NCBI GenBank assembly: GCA_902792815.1
Contig: CADBAY010000012.1
Span: 41,807-105,806 of the forward strand
From: an uncultured Bacteroidia bacterium
Lineage (GTDB): Bacteria; Bacteroidota; Bacteroidia; Bacteroidales; UBA932
Direction of reading: 5' to 3'
Length of the DNA: 64,000 nt
Shown here: positions 42,101 through 49,707 of the stretch, piece after piece
Layout of the letters: every line of letters starts with the position of its first letter
Numbering within the stretch: position 1 is the stretch's first letter
The notes under the pieces: model-generated
What the model was told of the DNA's origin: nothing
Databases searched by the model: none
What the model saw: only the letters and a program-made list of their open reading frames with translations
Program-made: the position numbers and the translations under genes

Positions 42101-42108
42101 TACCTTTG
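42101..42108 (+). promoter_or_regulatory. Predicted -7 element of the nucleobase operon
   Basis: TACCTTTG is an exact match to TAnnTTTG, 40 bp upstream of the uracil permease start. No clear TTTG lies 19-21 bp further upstream; CTTG at 42072-42075 is 25 bp away. The 123 bp gap is shared with the divergent amidotransferase-like gene, for which I could not place a promoter. Confidence 0.6.
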
Positions 42109-42148
42109 TATGCTGATGTAGAGAAGAGTCACCATCAAATTCAATATT

Positions 42149-43501
42149 ATGACGAAAACTCAATCTGAAGGCATTTACGACGCCCGTACTTTAGGTGGCG
42201 GTAAAATGCTAACGCTGGGCCTCCAGCACATGTTTGCAATGTTCGGAGCCACGGTCCTCGTGCCAGTCATCACGGGACTGTCAATGTCAGCAACTCTGTT
42301 GTTTGCAGGTCTCGGCACACTGATTTTCCATCTCTGCACCAAATTGAAGGTTCCGGCATTCCTGGGATCTTCATTTGCTTTTCTTGGGGGCTATGCCACC
42401 GTGGTGCAGATGGGTATGGCCGGCGGTTTGACGCAGGCACAAGCTCTGCCTTACGCTTGTATCGGCGTATTCTGTGCGGGTCTGATTTACTTTATCCTTG
42501 CAGGCCTCTTTGCGGCTTTCGGGCCCCGGAAGGTCATGCGCTTCTTCCCGCCCATCGTTACCGGTCCAATCATCATTGCCATCGGTCTGATTCTTTCCGG
42601 TTCTGCAATCAACAACTGCAACAACAACTGGTGGATCGCCCTGCTGGCCATCGTGATCATCATCGTGTGCAACATCTGGGGCAAGGGCATGATCAAAATC
42701 ATCCCCATCCTCCTGGGCGTCCTGGGCTCCTACATCGTGGCCGCATGCTTCGGGCTCTGTGATTTCAGCCCTGTTAAAGATGCTGCCTGGGTAGGTCTTC
42801 CCGTCAAGTGGGAGAATACCGCCATCTCGGTTTTCGCCAATCCTAACTGGGGCCTTGTGCTAGCGGCCATCATCGCAATCATCCCCATCTCGCTTGCTAC
42901 CATGATGGAGCATATCGGGGATATGTGCGCGATTTCTTCTACGACCGGCGTCAACTATCTTGAGAATCCCGGTCTGCACCGCACCTTGCTGGGAGATGGT
43001 CTTGCAACTGCGCTTGCTTCTCTGTTCGGCGCTCCTGCCAACACCACCTACGGAGAGAATACCGGCGTGCTCAACCTTACCAAGGTTTATGATCCCAGGG
43101 TGATCCGCATCGCTGCGGTTTTTGCCATCATCCTCTCTTTCTGCCCCAAGTTCTCCGCAATAATCAGTTGCATGCCTGCTGCTACCATCGGCGGCGTATC
43201 GCTGGTGCTCTACGGTATGATTTCAGCTGTCGGCGTACGCAATGTGGTTGAAAACCAGGTCAATTTCAAGTCGTCCCGCAACGTTATCATTATGGCCCTC
43301 ATCCTTGTCCTTTCCATCGGTATCTCCTATAGCGAGAAAGGCTCCCTGGATATCGGCTTCACTTCGCTTTCCGGTCTTGCTGTCGGCGCTCTTGTAGGTA
43401 TTATCCTGAATGCCATACTGCCGGGAAAGGATTATGAATTCGGTAAGAACATTGCCGGAGACAAATCTGTGGATTTCGAGATTAACCAGAGTCGCAAATA
43501 A
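42149..43501 (+). CDS. uraA: Uracil/uracil-xanthine permease (NCS2 family)
   Basis: A 450-residue membrane protein with about 12-14 TM segments. The start GGKMLTLGLQHMFAMFGATVLVPVITG is the classic NCS2 TM1 with the QH motif, and GSSFAFLGGYATVVQ matches TM3 with its substrate-binding region. ATMMEHIGDMCAISSTTG carries the conserved Glu of the core motif (E-H-I-G-D). GDGLATALASLFGAPANTTYGENTGVL is the second signature, with the essential Glu. It imports uracil with protons. It is the first gene of the operon uraA-apt-porin-AzgA and overlaps apt by 1 bp. Confidence 0.94.
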   Translation: MTKTQSEGIYDARTLGGGKMLTLGLQHMFAMFGATVLVPVITGLSMSATLLFAGLGTLIFHLCTKLKVPAFLGSSFAFLGGYATVVQMGMAGGLTQAQALPYACIGVFCAGLIYFILAGLFAAFGPRKVMRFFPPIVTGPIIIAIGLILSGSAINNCNNNWWIALLAIVIIIVCNIWGKGMIKIIPILLGVLGSYIVAACFGLCDFSPVKDAAWVGLPVKWENTAISVFANPNWGLVLAAIIAIIPISLATMMEHIGDMCAISSTTGVNYLENPGLHRTLLGDGLATALASLFGAPANTTYGENTGVLNLTKVYDPRVIRIAAVFAIILSFCPKFSAIISCMPAATIGGVSLVLYGMISAVGVRNVVENQVNFKSSRNVIIMALILVLSIGISYSEKGSLDIGFTSLSGLAVGALVGIILNAILPGKDYEFGKNIAGDKSVDFEINQSRK

Positions 43502-44034
43502 TGACTGACGAACAACTTGTCTCTACGATTCGTATAGTGCCGGATTACCCGATTGAAGGTATCCAGTTCTTCGATGTTACCACGCTTTTCAAGAATCCCG
43601 CGGCATACGAAGAAGTAATCCGGCGCATATGCGATATTTATAAAGATAAAGGCATTACCAAGGTTGCCGGTATCGAGTCGCGCGGTTTCATAGCAGGCGC
43701 TGCGGTGGCTGCCCGTCTGGGCGCGGGATTCGTCCCAATACGGAAACCCGGCAAACTGCCTGCCCAGACCATAAGCGAGAGCTATTCAAAGGAGTATGGC
43801 ACGGATACCATTGAGATTCACGCCGATGCCATAGGCCCCGACGATGTGGTGCTTATCCACGACGACATCCTCGCCACAGGAGGCACTGCGTCGGCAGCGG
43901 TCAGGCTCGTTAAGGGCTTTGGTCCCAAGGGCGTTTTCGCCAACTTTATTATAGACATTGTTGATGTGCCCCGCAGCGCGCCCATCCCCGAGGATGTGCC
44001 CGTGAGCGCCATACTCAAATTGTCCGAAAGATAA
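43501..44034 (+). CDS. apt: Adenine phosphoribosyltransferase
   Basis: 177 residues, the family's usual size. VPDYPIEGIQFFDVTTLFKNP is the Apt N-terminal signature (usually P-x-x-G-I-x-F-x-D). VAGIESRGFIAGAAVAARLGAGFVPIRKPGKLP covers the flexible-loop region, and the PRPP-binding motif is VVLIHDDILATGGTASAAVRLV. It converts adenine and PRPP to AMP in the cytoplasm. Its place between two nucleobase permeases makes a trap-and-salvage unit: import followed by phosphoribosylation. It overlaps the permease stop (TAATG). Confidence 0.96.
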   Translation: MTDEQLVSTIRIVPDYPIEGIQFFDVTTLFKNPAAYEEVIRRICDIYKDKGITKVAGIESRGFIAGAAVAARLGAGFVPIRKPGKLPAQTISESYSKEYGTDTIEIHADAIGPDDVVLIHDDILATGGTASAAVRLVKGFGPKGVFANFIIDIVDVPRSAPIPEDVPVSAILKLSER

Positions 44035-44066
44035 CCCAAATATATTAAGTTCATAAATTACATTTT

Positions 44067-44795
44067 ATGTCCAAAAAACTATTCCTTGCTGCAGCGTTTG
44101 CTGTGCTGGCCTTCACTCAAGGAGCCAAGGCCCAAACCAATCTCCAGACTTTCTACGATTTCGGAAAGAACAGAGGACATTTTACCACCACCCTTGAAGG
44201 TTTTTATGGAGACAATTGGGGTAACACCTTTTTCTTCATTGATTACGACTTCAACCACAAGGACACCAATGGTGTGAACCAAGCTCCAAGCGGTAGCTAC
44301 ATGGAGATCGCCCGTTGCCTGAATTTCTGGCAGAATACGGCGCTTGCACCTCTCAGCCTGCAGGTCGAGTATAACGGCCTCGTCGGGGTGAATCAGAACT
44401 TCCTGTTCGGTCTGGATTACTTTGTTCACAACAGCGACTTCAGCAATACTTTCAACTTCAAAGTATTGTACAAGACCTTCAGCATCGGCGTGACCAGTGA
44501 CGTGCCCGTACAGTTTACCTTCGTCTGGGGCATGCAGGATCTGTTCGGCCTCAAGGGCCTTCGTTTCTCCGGCTTCGCCGATATCTGGGGCGAGAATGTC
44601 ATCAACTTCATGGAAGGATTGGATAAACCCAGGAAGTTTGTCTTCATCTCCGAGCCTCAGCTGTGGTATTGCATCGGCCAGCACTTTGGAGTTCCCAACC
44701 TGAACATCGGCGGCGAGGTCGAGTTTTCCTGCAACTTTGCCGGATACGACGGTTTCTATGCCCGTCCTTGTATCGGAACCAAGTGGGTTTTCTAA
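44067..44795 (+). CDS. Tsx-like nucleoside channel, outer membrane (DUF5020 type)
   Basis: 242 residues with a signal peptide (MSKKLFLAAAFAVLAFTQGAKAQ). The mature part is a small beta-barrel: alternating aromatic strands such as FTTTLEGFYGDNWGNTFFFIDYDF, LSLQVEYNGLVGV and SIGVTSDVPVQFTFVWGMQD, ending with IGTKWVF and its terminal phenylalanine. The N-W-G-N-T-F-F-F-I-D-Y motif resembles Tsx-like nucleoside-specific channels. As an outer-membrane pore between a pyrimidine and a purine permease gene it supplies the first step of nucleobase or nucleoside uptake. It lies 32 bp after apt and 12 bp before the next permease. Confidence 0.8.
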   Translation: MSKKLFLAAAFAVLAFTQGAKAQTNLQTFYDFGKNRGHFTTTLEGFYGDNWGNTFFFIDYDFNHKDTNGVNQAPSGSYMEIARCLNFWQNTALAPLSLQVEYNGLVGVNQNFLFGLDYFVHNSDFSNTFNFKVLYKTFSIGVTSDVPVQFTFVWGMQDLFGLKGLRFSGFADIWGENVINFMEGLDKPRKFVFISEPQLWYCIGQHFGVPNLNIGGEVEFSCNFAGYDGFYARPCIGTKWVF

Positions 44796-44807
44796 ACTAA
44801 GTAGACT

Positions 44808-46127
44808 ATGGCAAATTTCTGGAATAAGGCTTTGGGATTCAAAGCCGGTGAGCACAGCGTCCGCACCGAGATAGTGGCCGGTCTCACCACTTTCCTTACG
44901 ATGGCATATATCCTTGCCGTCAACCCTAGCATATTCGGGGCTCTGGATATGCCCAAGGGCTCCGTGTTTACCGCAACTGCCCTGGCCGCCCTTGTGGGTA
45001 CCTTGGTAATGGCACTTTATGCGCGTAAGCCTTTTGCCCTGGCTCCCGGTATGGGCCTGAACGCATTCTTTGTGTTCACTGTGTGCCTTACCATGGGACA
45101 CAGCTGGCAGTTCGCCCTGACTGCGGTTTTCCTTGAGGGTATCATCTTCATTATCCTTACGCTGACCAAGGTCCGTTCCTGGATACTTAATGCCATTCCG
45201 CTCAGCCTCAAGCATGCTATAGGTGCGGGTATCGGTCTGTTCATTGCTTTCATCGGTCTTCAGAATGCTGGTATTATTGCCAATAACGACGCTACTCTGG
45301 TGTCGCTTGGCGATATCTGCCACGGAAAGGCTCTTCTTGCAATCATCGGTATAGCCATCACCGGCGCCCTGGTTATCCTTAAGGTCAAGGGCGGCATACT
45401 GCTCGGCATCCTCATTACTACTCTCATTGGCCTTCTTATCAAGGATCCGGCCACAGGTGCCGCTATCACCACCTTCAGCGGCGTGGTTTCGCTCCCTGAC
45501 GGCCTTGGCCCCATTTTCTGCAAGTTCGAGTGGGGAAGCATCCTGAGCTGGGATATGCTGGCGGTTGTCTTTACCTTCCTGTTCATCGATATGTTCGACA
45601 CCATGGGAACCGTTATCGGCGTGTCCCAGAAGGCCGGAATGGTAGATGAGAAAGGCAACGTGGACGGCATTGACAAGATGTTCCTCGCCGACTCCATCGC
45701 CACCGTCGCAGGTGCTTGCTTCGGTACTTCCACCACCACTACCTACGTAGAGAGCGCATCCGGTGTGGGTGCAGGCGGCCGTACGGGTCTCACCGCCCTT
45801 ACCACTGCGGCATGCTTTGCCCTGGCGCTTCTCTTCTCGCCCCTCTTCCTCGCTATCCCCGGCGCAGCTACCGCTCCCGCCCTTGTGATAGTGGGTGTCA
45901 TGATGATGGGCCCTGTGGTGAAGATTGACTGGGAAGACTTCTCCGAGAGTATTCCGGCATTCATTACCGTGCTGCTCATGCCCGTCGCATACTCCATTTC
46001 CGACGGTATCCTCATCGGCGTTATCTCCTATGTGGTACTCAACGCCCTGAGCGGTAAGTTCAAGAAGATTTCAGTGACAATGTGGATATTGGCAGTACTG
46101 TTCGTGCTGAAGTATATCTTTATCTAG
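44808..46127 (+). CDS. AzgA-type purine (adenine/guanine/hypoxanthine) permease
   Basis: 439 residues, 12-14 TM segments. TEIVAGLTTFLTMAYILAVNPSIF and FALAPGMGLNAFFVFTVCLTMGHSW are the landmark AzgA/AdeP TM1 and TM3 motifs. AVVFTFLFIDMFDTMGTVIGVSQKAGM and CFGTSTTTTYVESASGVGAGGRTGLTA are the core TM8 and TM10 motifs with the conserved acidic residues (D-M-F-D; E-S-A). It is a proton-driven importer of purine bases, related to AdeP/PbuG. It is the last gene of the nucleobase operon, and its end overlaps the convergent acid phosphatase gene by 8 bp. The exact base preference is not readable. Confidence 0.94.
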   Translation: MANFWNKALGFKAGEHSVRTEIVAGLTTFLTMAYILAVNPSIFGALDMPKGSVFTATALAALVGTLVMALYARKPFALAPGMGLNAFFVFTVCLTMGHSWQFALTAVFLEGIIFIILTLTKVRSWILNAIPLSLKHAIGAGIGLFIAFIGLQNAGIIANNDATLVSLGDICHGKALLAIIGIAITGALVILKVKGGILLGILITTLIGLLIKDPATGAAITTFSGVVSLPDGLGPIFCKFEWGSILSWDMLAVVFTFLFIDMFDTMGTVIGVSQKAGMVDEKGNVDGIDKMFLADSIATVAGACFGTSTTTTYVESASGVGAGGRTGLTALTTAACFALALLFSPLFLAIPGAATAPALVIVGVMMMGPVVKIDWEDFSESIPAFITVLLMPVAYSISDGILIGVISYVVLNALSGKFKKISVTMWILAVLFVLKYIFI

Positions 46128-46869
46128 CTCTCTGCAGTCTTTTAAATTCGGCTCGCGCCTTTCGGACCTGGGTCCGGAAGGCGCTGCTTGTTTGCAGCTT
46201 GGCGTAGCCTATGCTGGCCGCCACCCGGCTCACGTCCACGTCGCTCTGCCAGTGGGCGCCTACAAGTACGCGGCTCTCGCCGTATTGCCATGCCCGTTTG
46301 AAAAGGGCGTCAGCGGACGAAGGGTTGACTTCCGTGAGCAGTAATGCGGTTCCCCAGCCGCGTATTGTATGCCCGGACGGATAGGAGCCCTCACCGCGAA
46401 GGAAATCTTCTTCCCATTCGGTATAAGTGTGCTCGTTGAAGTATTCGAACGGCCTTATGCGGTGGAAATAGGCTTTGGGCCGGATGCGTATCAATTCGAT
46501 AGTTGATATTCCGCTCTCGAGGAGTGTCCATATCTGGGGCGTGGCGGCAGGGGAGAGCTCCATGCCGAACGGCTCGAAGAATTGGGCGAAGAGAGTGTCC
46601 AGCGACCATACTGCGTCGCTGTTTGCCATAGCCATCCGCGCATTGTCGCTCCTGAGTTCTTTCCCGCGGTAATAGCGCAGGGAGTCGTATGCGAATTCGG
46701 GACTGCCGGCAGAAGGCGGAGCCGGGAGGCACTTGACCAGGTCCGGCATATCGTCGATGCTGAAATATGTAGGTATGTCACCTGAACCCGCCGTTGTGCG
46801 GACGGCGCTGCAGGAAGAAATAAGCATTGCGGCCAGAGCAAGACCGTCCAGAGCGAGTTTGCGCATCAT
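46120..46869 (-). CDS. Class A acid phosphatase, PAP2 superfamily, lipoprotein
   Basis: 249 residues with a lipoprotein signal (LALAAMLISSC). The PAP2 active site is spread over RPKAYFHRIRPFEYF (K-x6-R-P), GEGSYPSGHTIRGWGTAL (P-S-G-H) and GESRVLVGAHWQSDVDVSR (S-R-x5-H-x3-D), in the arrangement of PhoN/AphA class A non-specific acid phosphatases. It removes phosphate from organic esters in the periplasm or at the surface. It would make nucleosides and sugars available for uptake, in line with the nucleobase operon that ends at the same point. It overlaps the upstream lipoprotein gene by 4 bp. Confidence 0.92.
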   Translation of the reverse strand: MMRKLALDGLALAAMLISSCSAVRTTAGSGDIPTYFSIDDMPDLVKCLPAPPSAGSPEFAYDSLRYYRGKELRSDNARMAMANSDAVWSLDTLFAQFFEPFGMELSPAATPQIWTLLESGISTIELIRIRPKAYFHRIRPFEYFNEHTYTEWEEDFLRGEGSYPSGHTIRGWGTALLLTEVNPSSADALFKRAWQYGESRVLVGAHWQSDVDVSRVAASIGYAKLQTSSAFRTQVRKARAEFKRLQRAR

Positions 46870-47399
46870 TTAATGTGTGCGGTGAGGTAAATGTTGTCGA
46901 TAAGCCTGTCTACATCTTCTTCCTTCGTGCCCTGGGCGACGGCGGTGATTCGGTAGTTCCTGAGCATTGTGGCGCGCAGCGACCCACAATAAGGACCGCC
47001 CTTATAGGTGCCGTCGAAGAAAGCATAGACTTCCATATCGGAATCGTCACTGTCGACTTTTATGTCGTCTTTGCTGAACGGGGCTGATAGGCTGATATTC
47101 TCGGAGCCTATCACAAAGATATCCATTATCTGATATGCGTTGTCGATGAGGTATGCCGAGAGTATCTCGGGGTCGGGATCGGCAACCGCTTCCGGGTCTT
47201 CTTCAACAACTTCTATGAAGATATAGGAGTTGCCGTCAGGATTGGAAATAGAAATGGCCATTGTATTCCCGTCGGTGTCGTGATGGTCGATAGTACAGTC
47301 GGAAGGGTAGTCGAATTCCAGGTCTTCAAAAGAGAAATGGTTTTTGCAGCCGGTGAATACAAGTGCGGCAGCTGCGAGGAGGATGAGCAGATTTTTCAT
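46866..47399 (-). CDS. Hypothetical lipoprotein
   Basis: 177 residues with a signal ending VFTGC (residue 18). The mature part is acidic and appears to be an alternating beta-strand domain of about 150 residues: FEDLEFDYPSDCTIDHHDTDGNTMAISISNPDG, YIFIEVVEED and IDNAYQIMDIFVIGSENISL. No known motif is recognised. The pattern resembles small periplasmic lipoproteins of the PsbP/DUF type, but that is only a shape comparison. It is the first gene of a two-gene operon with the acid phosphatase and has a consensus promoter. Its function is unknown. Confidence 0.75.
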   Translation of the reverse strand: MKNLLILLAAAALVFTGCKNHFSFEDLEFDYPSDCTIDHHDTDGNTMAISISNPDGNSYIFIEVVEEDPEAVADPDPEILSAYLIDNAYQIMDIFVIGSENISLSAPFSKDDIKVDSDDSDMEVYAFFDGTYKGGPYCGSLRATMLRNYRITAVAQGTKEEDVDRLIDNIYLTAHIK

Positions 47400-47415
47400 G
47401 GGACTTGGGTTTTTA

Positions 47416-47446
47416 CAAAGATATCAGTTTTGGAGAATAAAACAAA
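47416..47446 (-). promoter_or_regulatory. Consensus promoter of the lipoprotein/phosphatase operon
   Basis: On the minus strand TTTG (47443-47446) and TATCTTTG (47416-47423) are separated by 19 bp. Both boxes match the Bacteroidales consensus exactly. The start codon is 16 bp downstream. Confidence 0.75.
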
Positions 47447-47489
47447 TACCCGCGCTCCGGGCAAGGCTGCCGACAACCCAGGGGTAAAT

Positions 47490-47520
47490 TTTGGAAATAA
47501 GCAAAATATGCCTATATTCA
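47490..47520 (+). promoter_or_regulatory. Probable promoter of the PepSY-like gene
   Basis: TTTG (47490-47493), a 19 bp spacer, and TATATTCA (47513-47520), which differs from TAnnTTTG at the last two bases. The coding start is 28 bp downstream. Confidence 0.5.
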
Positions 47521-47548
47521 CGCCGATAAGTCAATTACTACAACCGTT

Positions 47549-47992
47549 ATGAAATCATTATTGAAAATCTTTGTGGCTCTTGCCGCTATGTTAGCCTCAT
47601 CAACCCTTGTATCCTGCAAGGACATTATCATCTCTCCGGACAAACTGCCTGCAGCGGCACAGTCCTTTATCAAGGAGTATTTTCCTGAAACAGCAATTTC
47701 CTACGCAAAGAAGGATGCCGAACTGTCAAAGACGACCTATGAAGTCACCCTGCAGGATGGAACCGGGATCGATTTCAACTCCAAGGGCGAATGGGACAAG
47801 GTTGATTGTAAAAGGGCGGCTGTCCCTGCAGCACTGGTCCCCGCTTTCATCGCCGATTATGTCCAGACTTCTTTCCCCGGCCAGATCATTGTAAAAATAG
47901 ATAAAGAGCGTTACGGCTACGAAATCGAACTGGGCAACGATCTGGAGCTCAAATTCGACAAGAACGGAAAACTTCTCAATATCGACGACTGA
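47549..47992 (+). CDS. PepSY-like periplasmic lipoprotein
   Basis: 147 residues with a lipoprotein signal (ALAAMLASSTLVSC). Two tandem PepSY-like units follow. Unit one is LPAAAQSFIKEYFPETAISYAKKDAELSKTTYEVTLQDGTGIDFNSKGEWDKVD; unit two is LVPAFIADYVQTSFPGQIIVKIDKERYGYEIELGNDLELKFDKNGKLLNI. Each has a helix, a P-x-x-x-I turn, then two strands with Y-E-V/I and a D/N-x-x-G turn. The group (PepSY_like, related to BLIP-like folds) is common in Bacteroidota and thought to bind or inhibit proteins in the periplasm. It is monocistronic between a promoter and a bidirectional terminator. Confidence 0.85.
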   Translation: MKSLLKIFVALAAMLASSTLVSCKDIIISPDKLPAAAQSFIKEYFPETAISYAKKDAELSKTTYEVTLQDGTGIDFNSKGEWDKVDCKRAAVPAALVPAFIADYVQTSFPGQIIVKIDKERYGYEIELGNDLELKFDKNGKLLNIDD

Positions 47993-48050
47993 TATCCGGT
48001 TGGTGCGCTCTTTGCCATCCGTTCGATAAACCGGGATATATCAACATAAC

Positions 48051-48079
48051 AAATGCCCCTGAACACTTCAGGGGCATTT
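48051..48079. terminator. Bidirectional intrinsic terminator
   Basis: AAATGCCCCTGAA (48051-48063) and TTCAGGGGCATTT (48067-48079) form a perfect 13-bp stem with a CAC loop, flanked by T residues on the plus strand. It lies between the PepSY-like gene and the 3' end of tRNA-Cys and can stop both transcripts. Confidence 0.85.
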
Positions 48080-48080
48080 T

Positions 48081-48154
48081 TGGAGGTGCGTAGCGGAATC
48101 GAACCACTGTGACAGGTTTTGCAGACCTGCGCCTAGCCACTCGGCCAACGCACC
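48081..48154 (-). tRNA. tRNA-Cys, anticodon GCA
   Basis: The minus strand folds as a tRNA: acceptor stem GGTGCGT with ACGCACC, D arm with GAGTGGCTAGGC, anticodon loop CTGCAAA (anticodon GCA), and T arm with GTTCGATTC. A T discriminator and an encoded CCA end the 74-nt gene. An exact-consensus promoter lies 12 bp upstream and a strong terminator directly downstream, so it is transcribed alone. Confidence 0.95.
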
Positions 48155-48165
48155 GTAAGGGATTG

Positions 48166-48196
48166 CAAAGATACAACTATTATTTGAATTTGCAAA
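48166..48196 (-). promoter_or_regulatory. Consensus promoter of tRNA-Cys
   Basis: Minus strand TTTG (48193-48196), a 19 bp spacer, and TATCTTTG (48166-48173): exact matches to both consensus boxes. The mature tRNA 5' end is 12 bp downstream of the -7 box. Confidence 0.8.
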
Positions 48197-48294
48197 ATGT
48201 AAGGATTGCTATACTTTAGTGAAATTTTTGTTTAATCGTAAGTGCTTGAAAATCAGCAACAGTAAAGAAATATTAAAATTTTTTCAAAAAATAT

Positions 48295-48325
48295 TTTGGA
48301 AATTAAAATAAAAGTCTTACCTTTG
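48295..48325 (+). promoter_or_regulatory. Consensus promoter with no gene on its strand, drives candidate sRNA
   Basis: TTTG (48295-48298), a 19 bp spacer, and TACCTTTG (48318-48325): exact consensus on the plus strand, preceded by an A/T-rich tract resembling an UP element (48262-48294). The only thing downstream on this strand before the convergent pseudouridine synthase is a 100-nt non-coding stretch ending in a hairpin. Confidence 0.75.
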
Positions 48326-48331
48326 TATCGG

Positions 48332-48437
48332 GTTGTTAACGAGGGTTCTCCTCGCAGCCTATTGGTTATTAGTTTTAGTGTTATTAATTATGTGGTTAGT
48401 ATGAGTTGTTGTCGTGAGACACCAACTCATTTCTTTT
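48332..48437 (+). ncRNA. Candidate small RNA, about 105 nt
   Basis: Transcription from the promoter at 48295-48325 would start near 48332 and run into a hairpin with a T-rich tail near 48437. No convincing reading frame lies inside. The 5' part has a small GAGGGTTCTCCTC hairpin (48342-48354 region), and the middle is U/A-rich and probably single-stranded, as in base-pairing regulatory RNAs. The 3' end meets the stop codon of the convergent pseudouridine synthase gene, with only a few bases of overlap. The function is unknown. Confidence 0.6.
48401..48437 (+). terminator. Terminator of the candidate sRNA
   Basis: ATGAGTTG (48401-48408) pairs with CAACTCAT (48423-48430). An inner GTC/GAC pair with a GTGA loop (48411-48420) extends the hairpin. 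It is followed by TTCTTTT (48431-48437). Confidence 0.65.
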
Positions 48438-49707
48438 ATACCCCTTCCCCAAAGCTCATAAGTTTCCCGGTAGCCGGGTGAGTGAAAGCGATTCCGCATG
48501 CCCTTAGCATCAGCGGCGTCTCTGTAGAAGGGGTACCGTACAGACGGTCGCCGACTATCGGATGCCCAAGTCCGCGGATGTGGGCGGCGTGTACGCGTAT
48601 CTGGTGAGAGCGTCCTGTAAGCGGCCGGAAAAGCACGTCCAGAGTGCCGTCCGGCAGGACCTCCACGAGCTCATATTCCGTAATAGCCTTTTTGCCGGCC
48701 AGGCTGTCCACCATCTGGCGCGGCCTGTCATAGTAGTCCAGGGCGAGCGGCAAGGCGATGGTGCCTTTGGCAGCGTGGTTCCACGGCCCGCCTTCAAGCC
48801 TTGCCCGGTACGCCTTCCGTACTTTCCTCTCTGCGAACTGAAACTCCAGGCTGCTTTTGTCCTTAACCGAGCGGGCGAATACCATCAGTCCTGATGTGTC
48901 CATATCCAGCCGGTGGCAGCTCTCCACCCCGGCCCCGTATCTTTCGCGCAGCCATCCAAGCAGTGACGGCGCTCCGGTGCGGCCCGGCACGGAAAGCATT
49001 CCGGAGGGCTTGTCGGCTACTATGATACTCTCGTCGGTATATATCACCCGTGGTTCGTCCGGAGATGCAAGCGCCCCGTCCAGCGGGTTCCGGTCCACAT
49101 CGAGCCCCCGCATCATCCACGTGAGCAGCGGCCCGCACTTGCCGGTACAGGACGGATAGAAGCGCCCTTGCTGCCTGACTTCTTTCTCGGGGCTGGCGCC
49201 ATACCAGAATTCCCCCATGGCAAGTGGCTTAAAGCCGTTGCGGAACGCATAGTTGAGCAGTTTGGGGGCGGCGCAGTCGCCGGTGCCGCCCGGCGGGACG
49301 AGGCCTCTGAGCGCGAAAATTTCCTTGACGCTGAGTTCTTCGCCAAGCGCGTTGTGCACACGGTACTGATTGAAGATCCATTCCTGCAGTTCGGAAGATG
49401 CTGCCGATTTCCCGGGGCCTGCCGGCATGAGGCTTATTTCTTTTTCACGTTGCTTGTAGAAGCCCTGCGTAAGATCGAAAACGGGAGGTACGAATCCATC
49501 GACAACCGCTTTCCCGCCAGCCAGACCGCTGAATGCGTATAGCGGCCCCCTGTCGGTAATCAGCACGCCCATCATTTTACCTTCTGCAAACAGGCTTCCG
49601 ATGGCGGGGTCGGAGTCAAGGCGCTCTATTAGCGCACGCGCCGCATCTTGGACTAGCGGATGCGGCACGTAGCAGAATGGATAAGTGAAGCGGGGCGGGG
49701 GATTCAT
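48436..49707 (-). CDS. RluA-family pseudouridine synthase with long N-terminal region
   Basis: 423 residues. The C-terminal half (about 215-423) is a pseudouridine synthase: IIVADKPSGMLSVPGRTG, the catalytic SCHRLDMDTSGLMVFARS with its aspartate, RKVRKAYRARLEGG, and RPLTGRSHQIRVHAAHIRGLGHPIVGDRLYG. It converts specific uridines of rRNA or tRNA to pseudouridine. The N-terminal 200 residues are not an S4 domain. They contain FCYVPHPLVQDAARALI, GMMGVLIT-like strands and a cysteine-containing PSCTGKCGPLLTWMMRGL, and form a conserved-looking extension of unknown role. The stop codon of maf overlaps the start by one base, so it is in the DUF3467-kdsC-maf operon. Confidence 0.88.
   Translation of the reverse strand: MNPPPRFTYPFCYVPHPLVQDAARALIERLDSDPAIGSLFAEGKMMGVLITDRGPLYAFSGLAGGKAVVDGFVPPVFDLTQGFYKQREKEISLMPAGPGKSAASSELQEWIFNQYRVHNALGEELSVKEIFALRGLVPPGGTGDCAAPKLLNYAFRNGFKPLAMGEFWYGASPEKEVRQQGRFYPSCTGKCGPLLTWMMRGLDVDRNPLDGALASPDEPRVIYTDESIIVADKPSGMLSVPGRTGAPSLLGWLRERYGAGVESCHRLDMDTSGLMVFARSVKDKSSLEFQFAERKVRKAYRARLEGGPWNHAAKGTIALPLALDYYDRPRQMVDSLAGKKAITEYELVEVLPDGTLDVLFRPLTGRSHQIRVHAAHIRGLGHPIVGDRLYGTPSTETPLMLRACGIAFTHPATGKLMSFGEGV

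Noticed and set aside
44079-45323. Minus-strand open frame of 414 codons over the Tsx-like and AzgA genes.
   Set aside because: It is antisense to two well-supported membrane proteins, and its sequence is low-complexity and charged.
48296-48481. A 61-codon plus-strand frame over the candidate sRNA.
   Set aside because: Its start lies within the promoter, upstream of the predicted transcription start, and it runs into the convergent gene. No motif is present.
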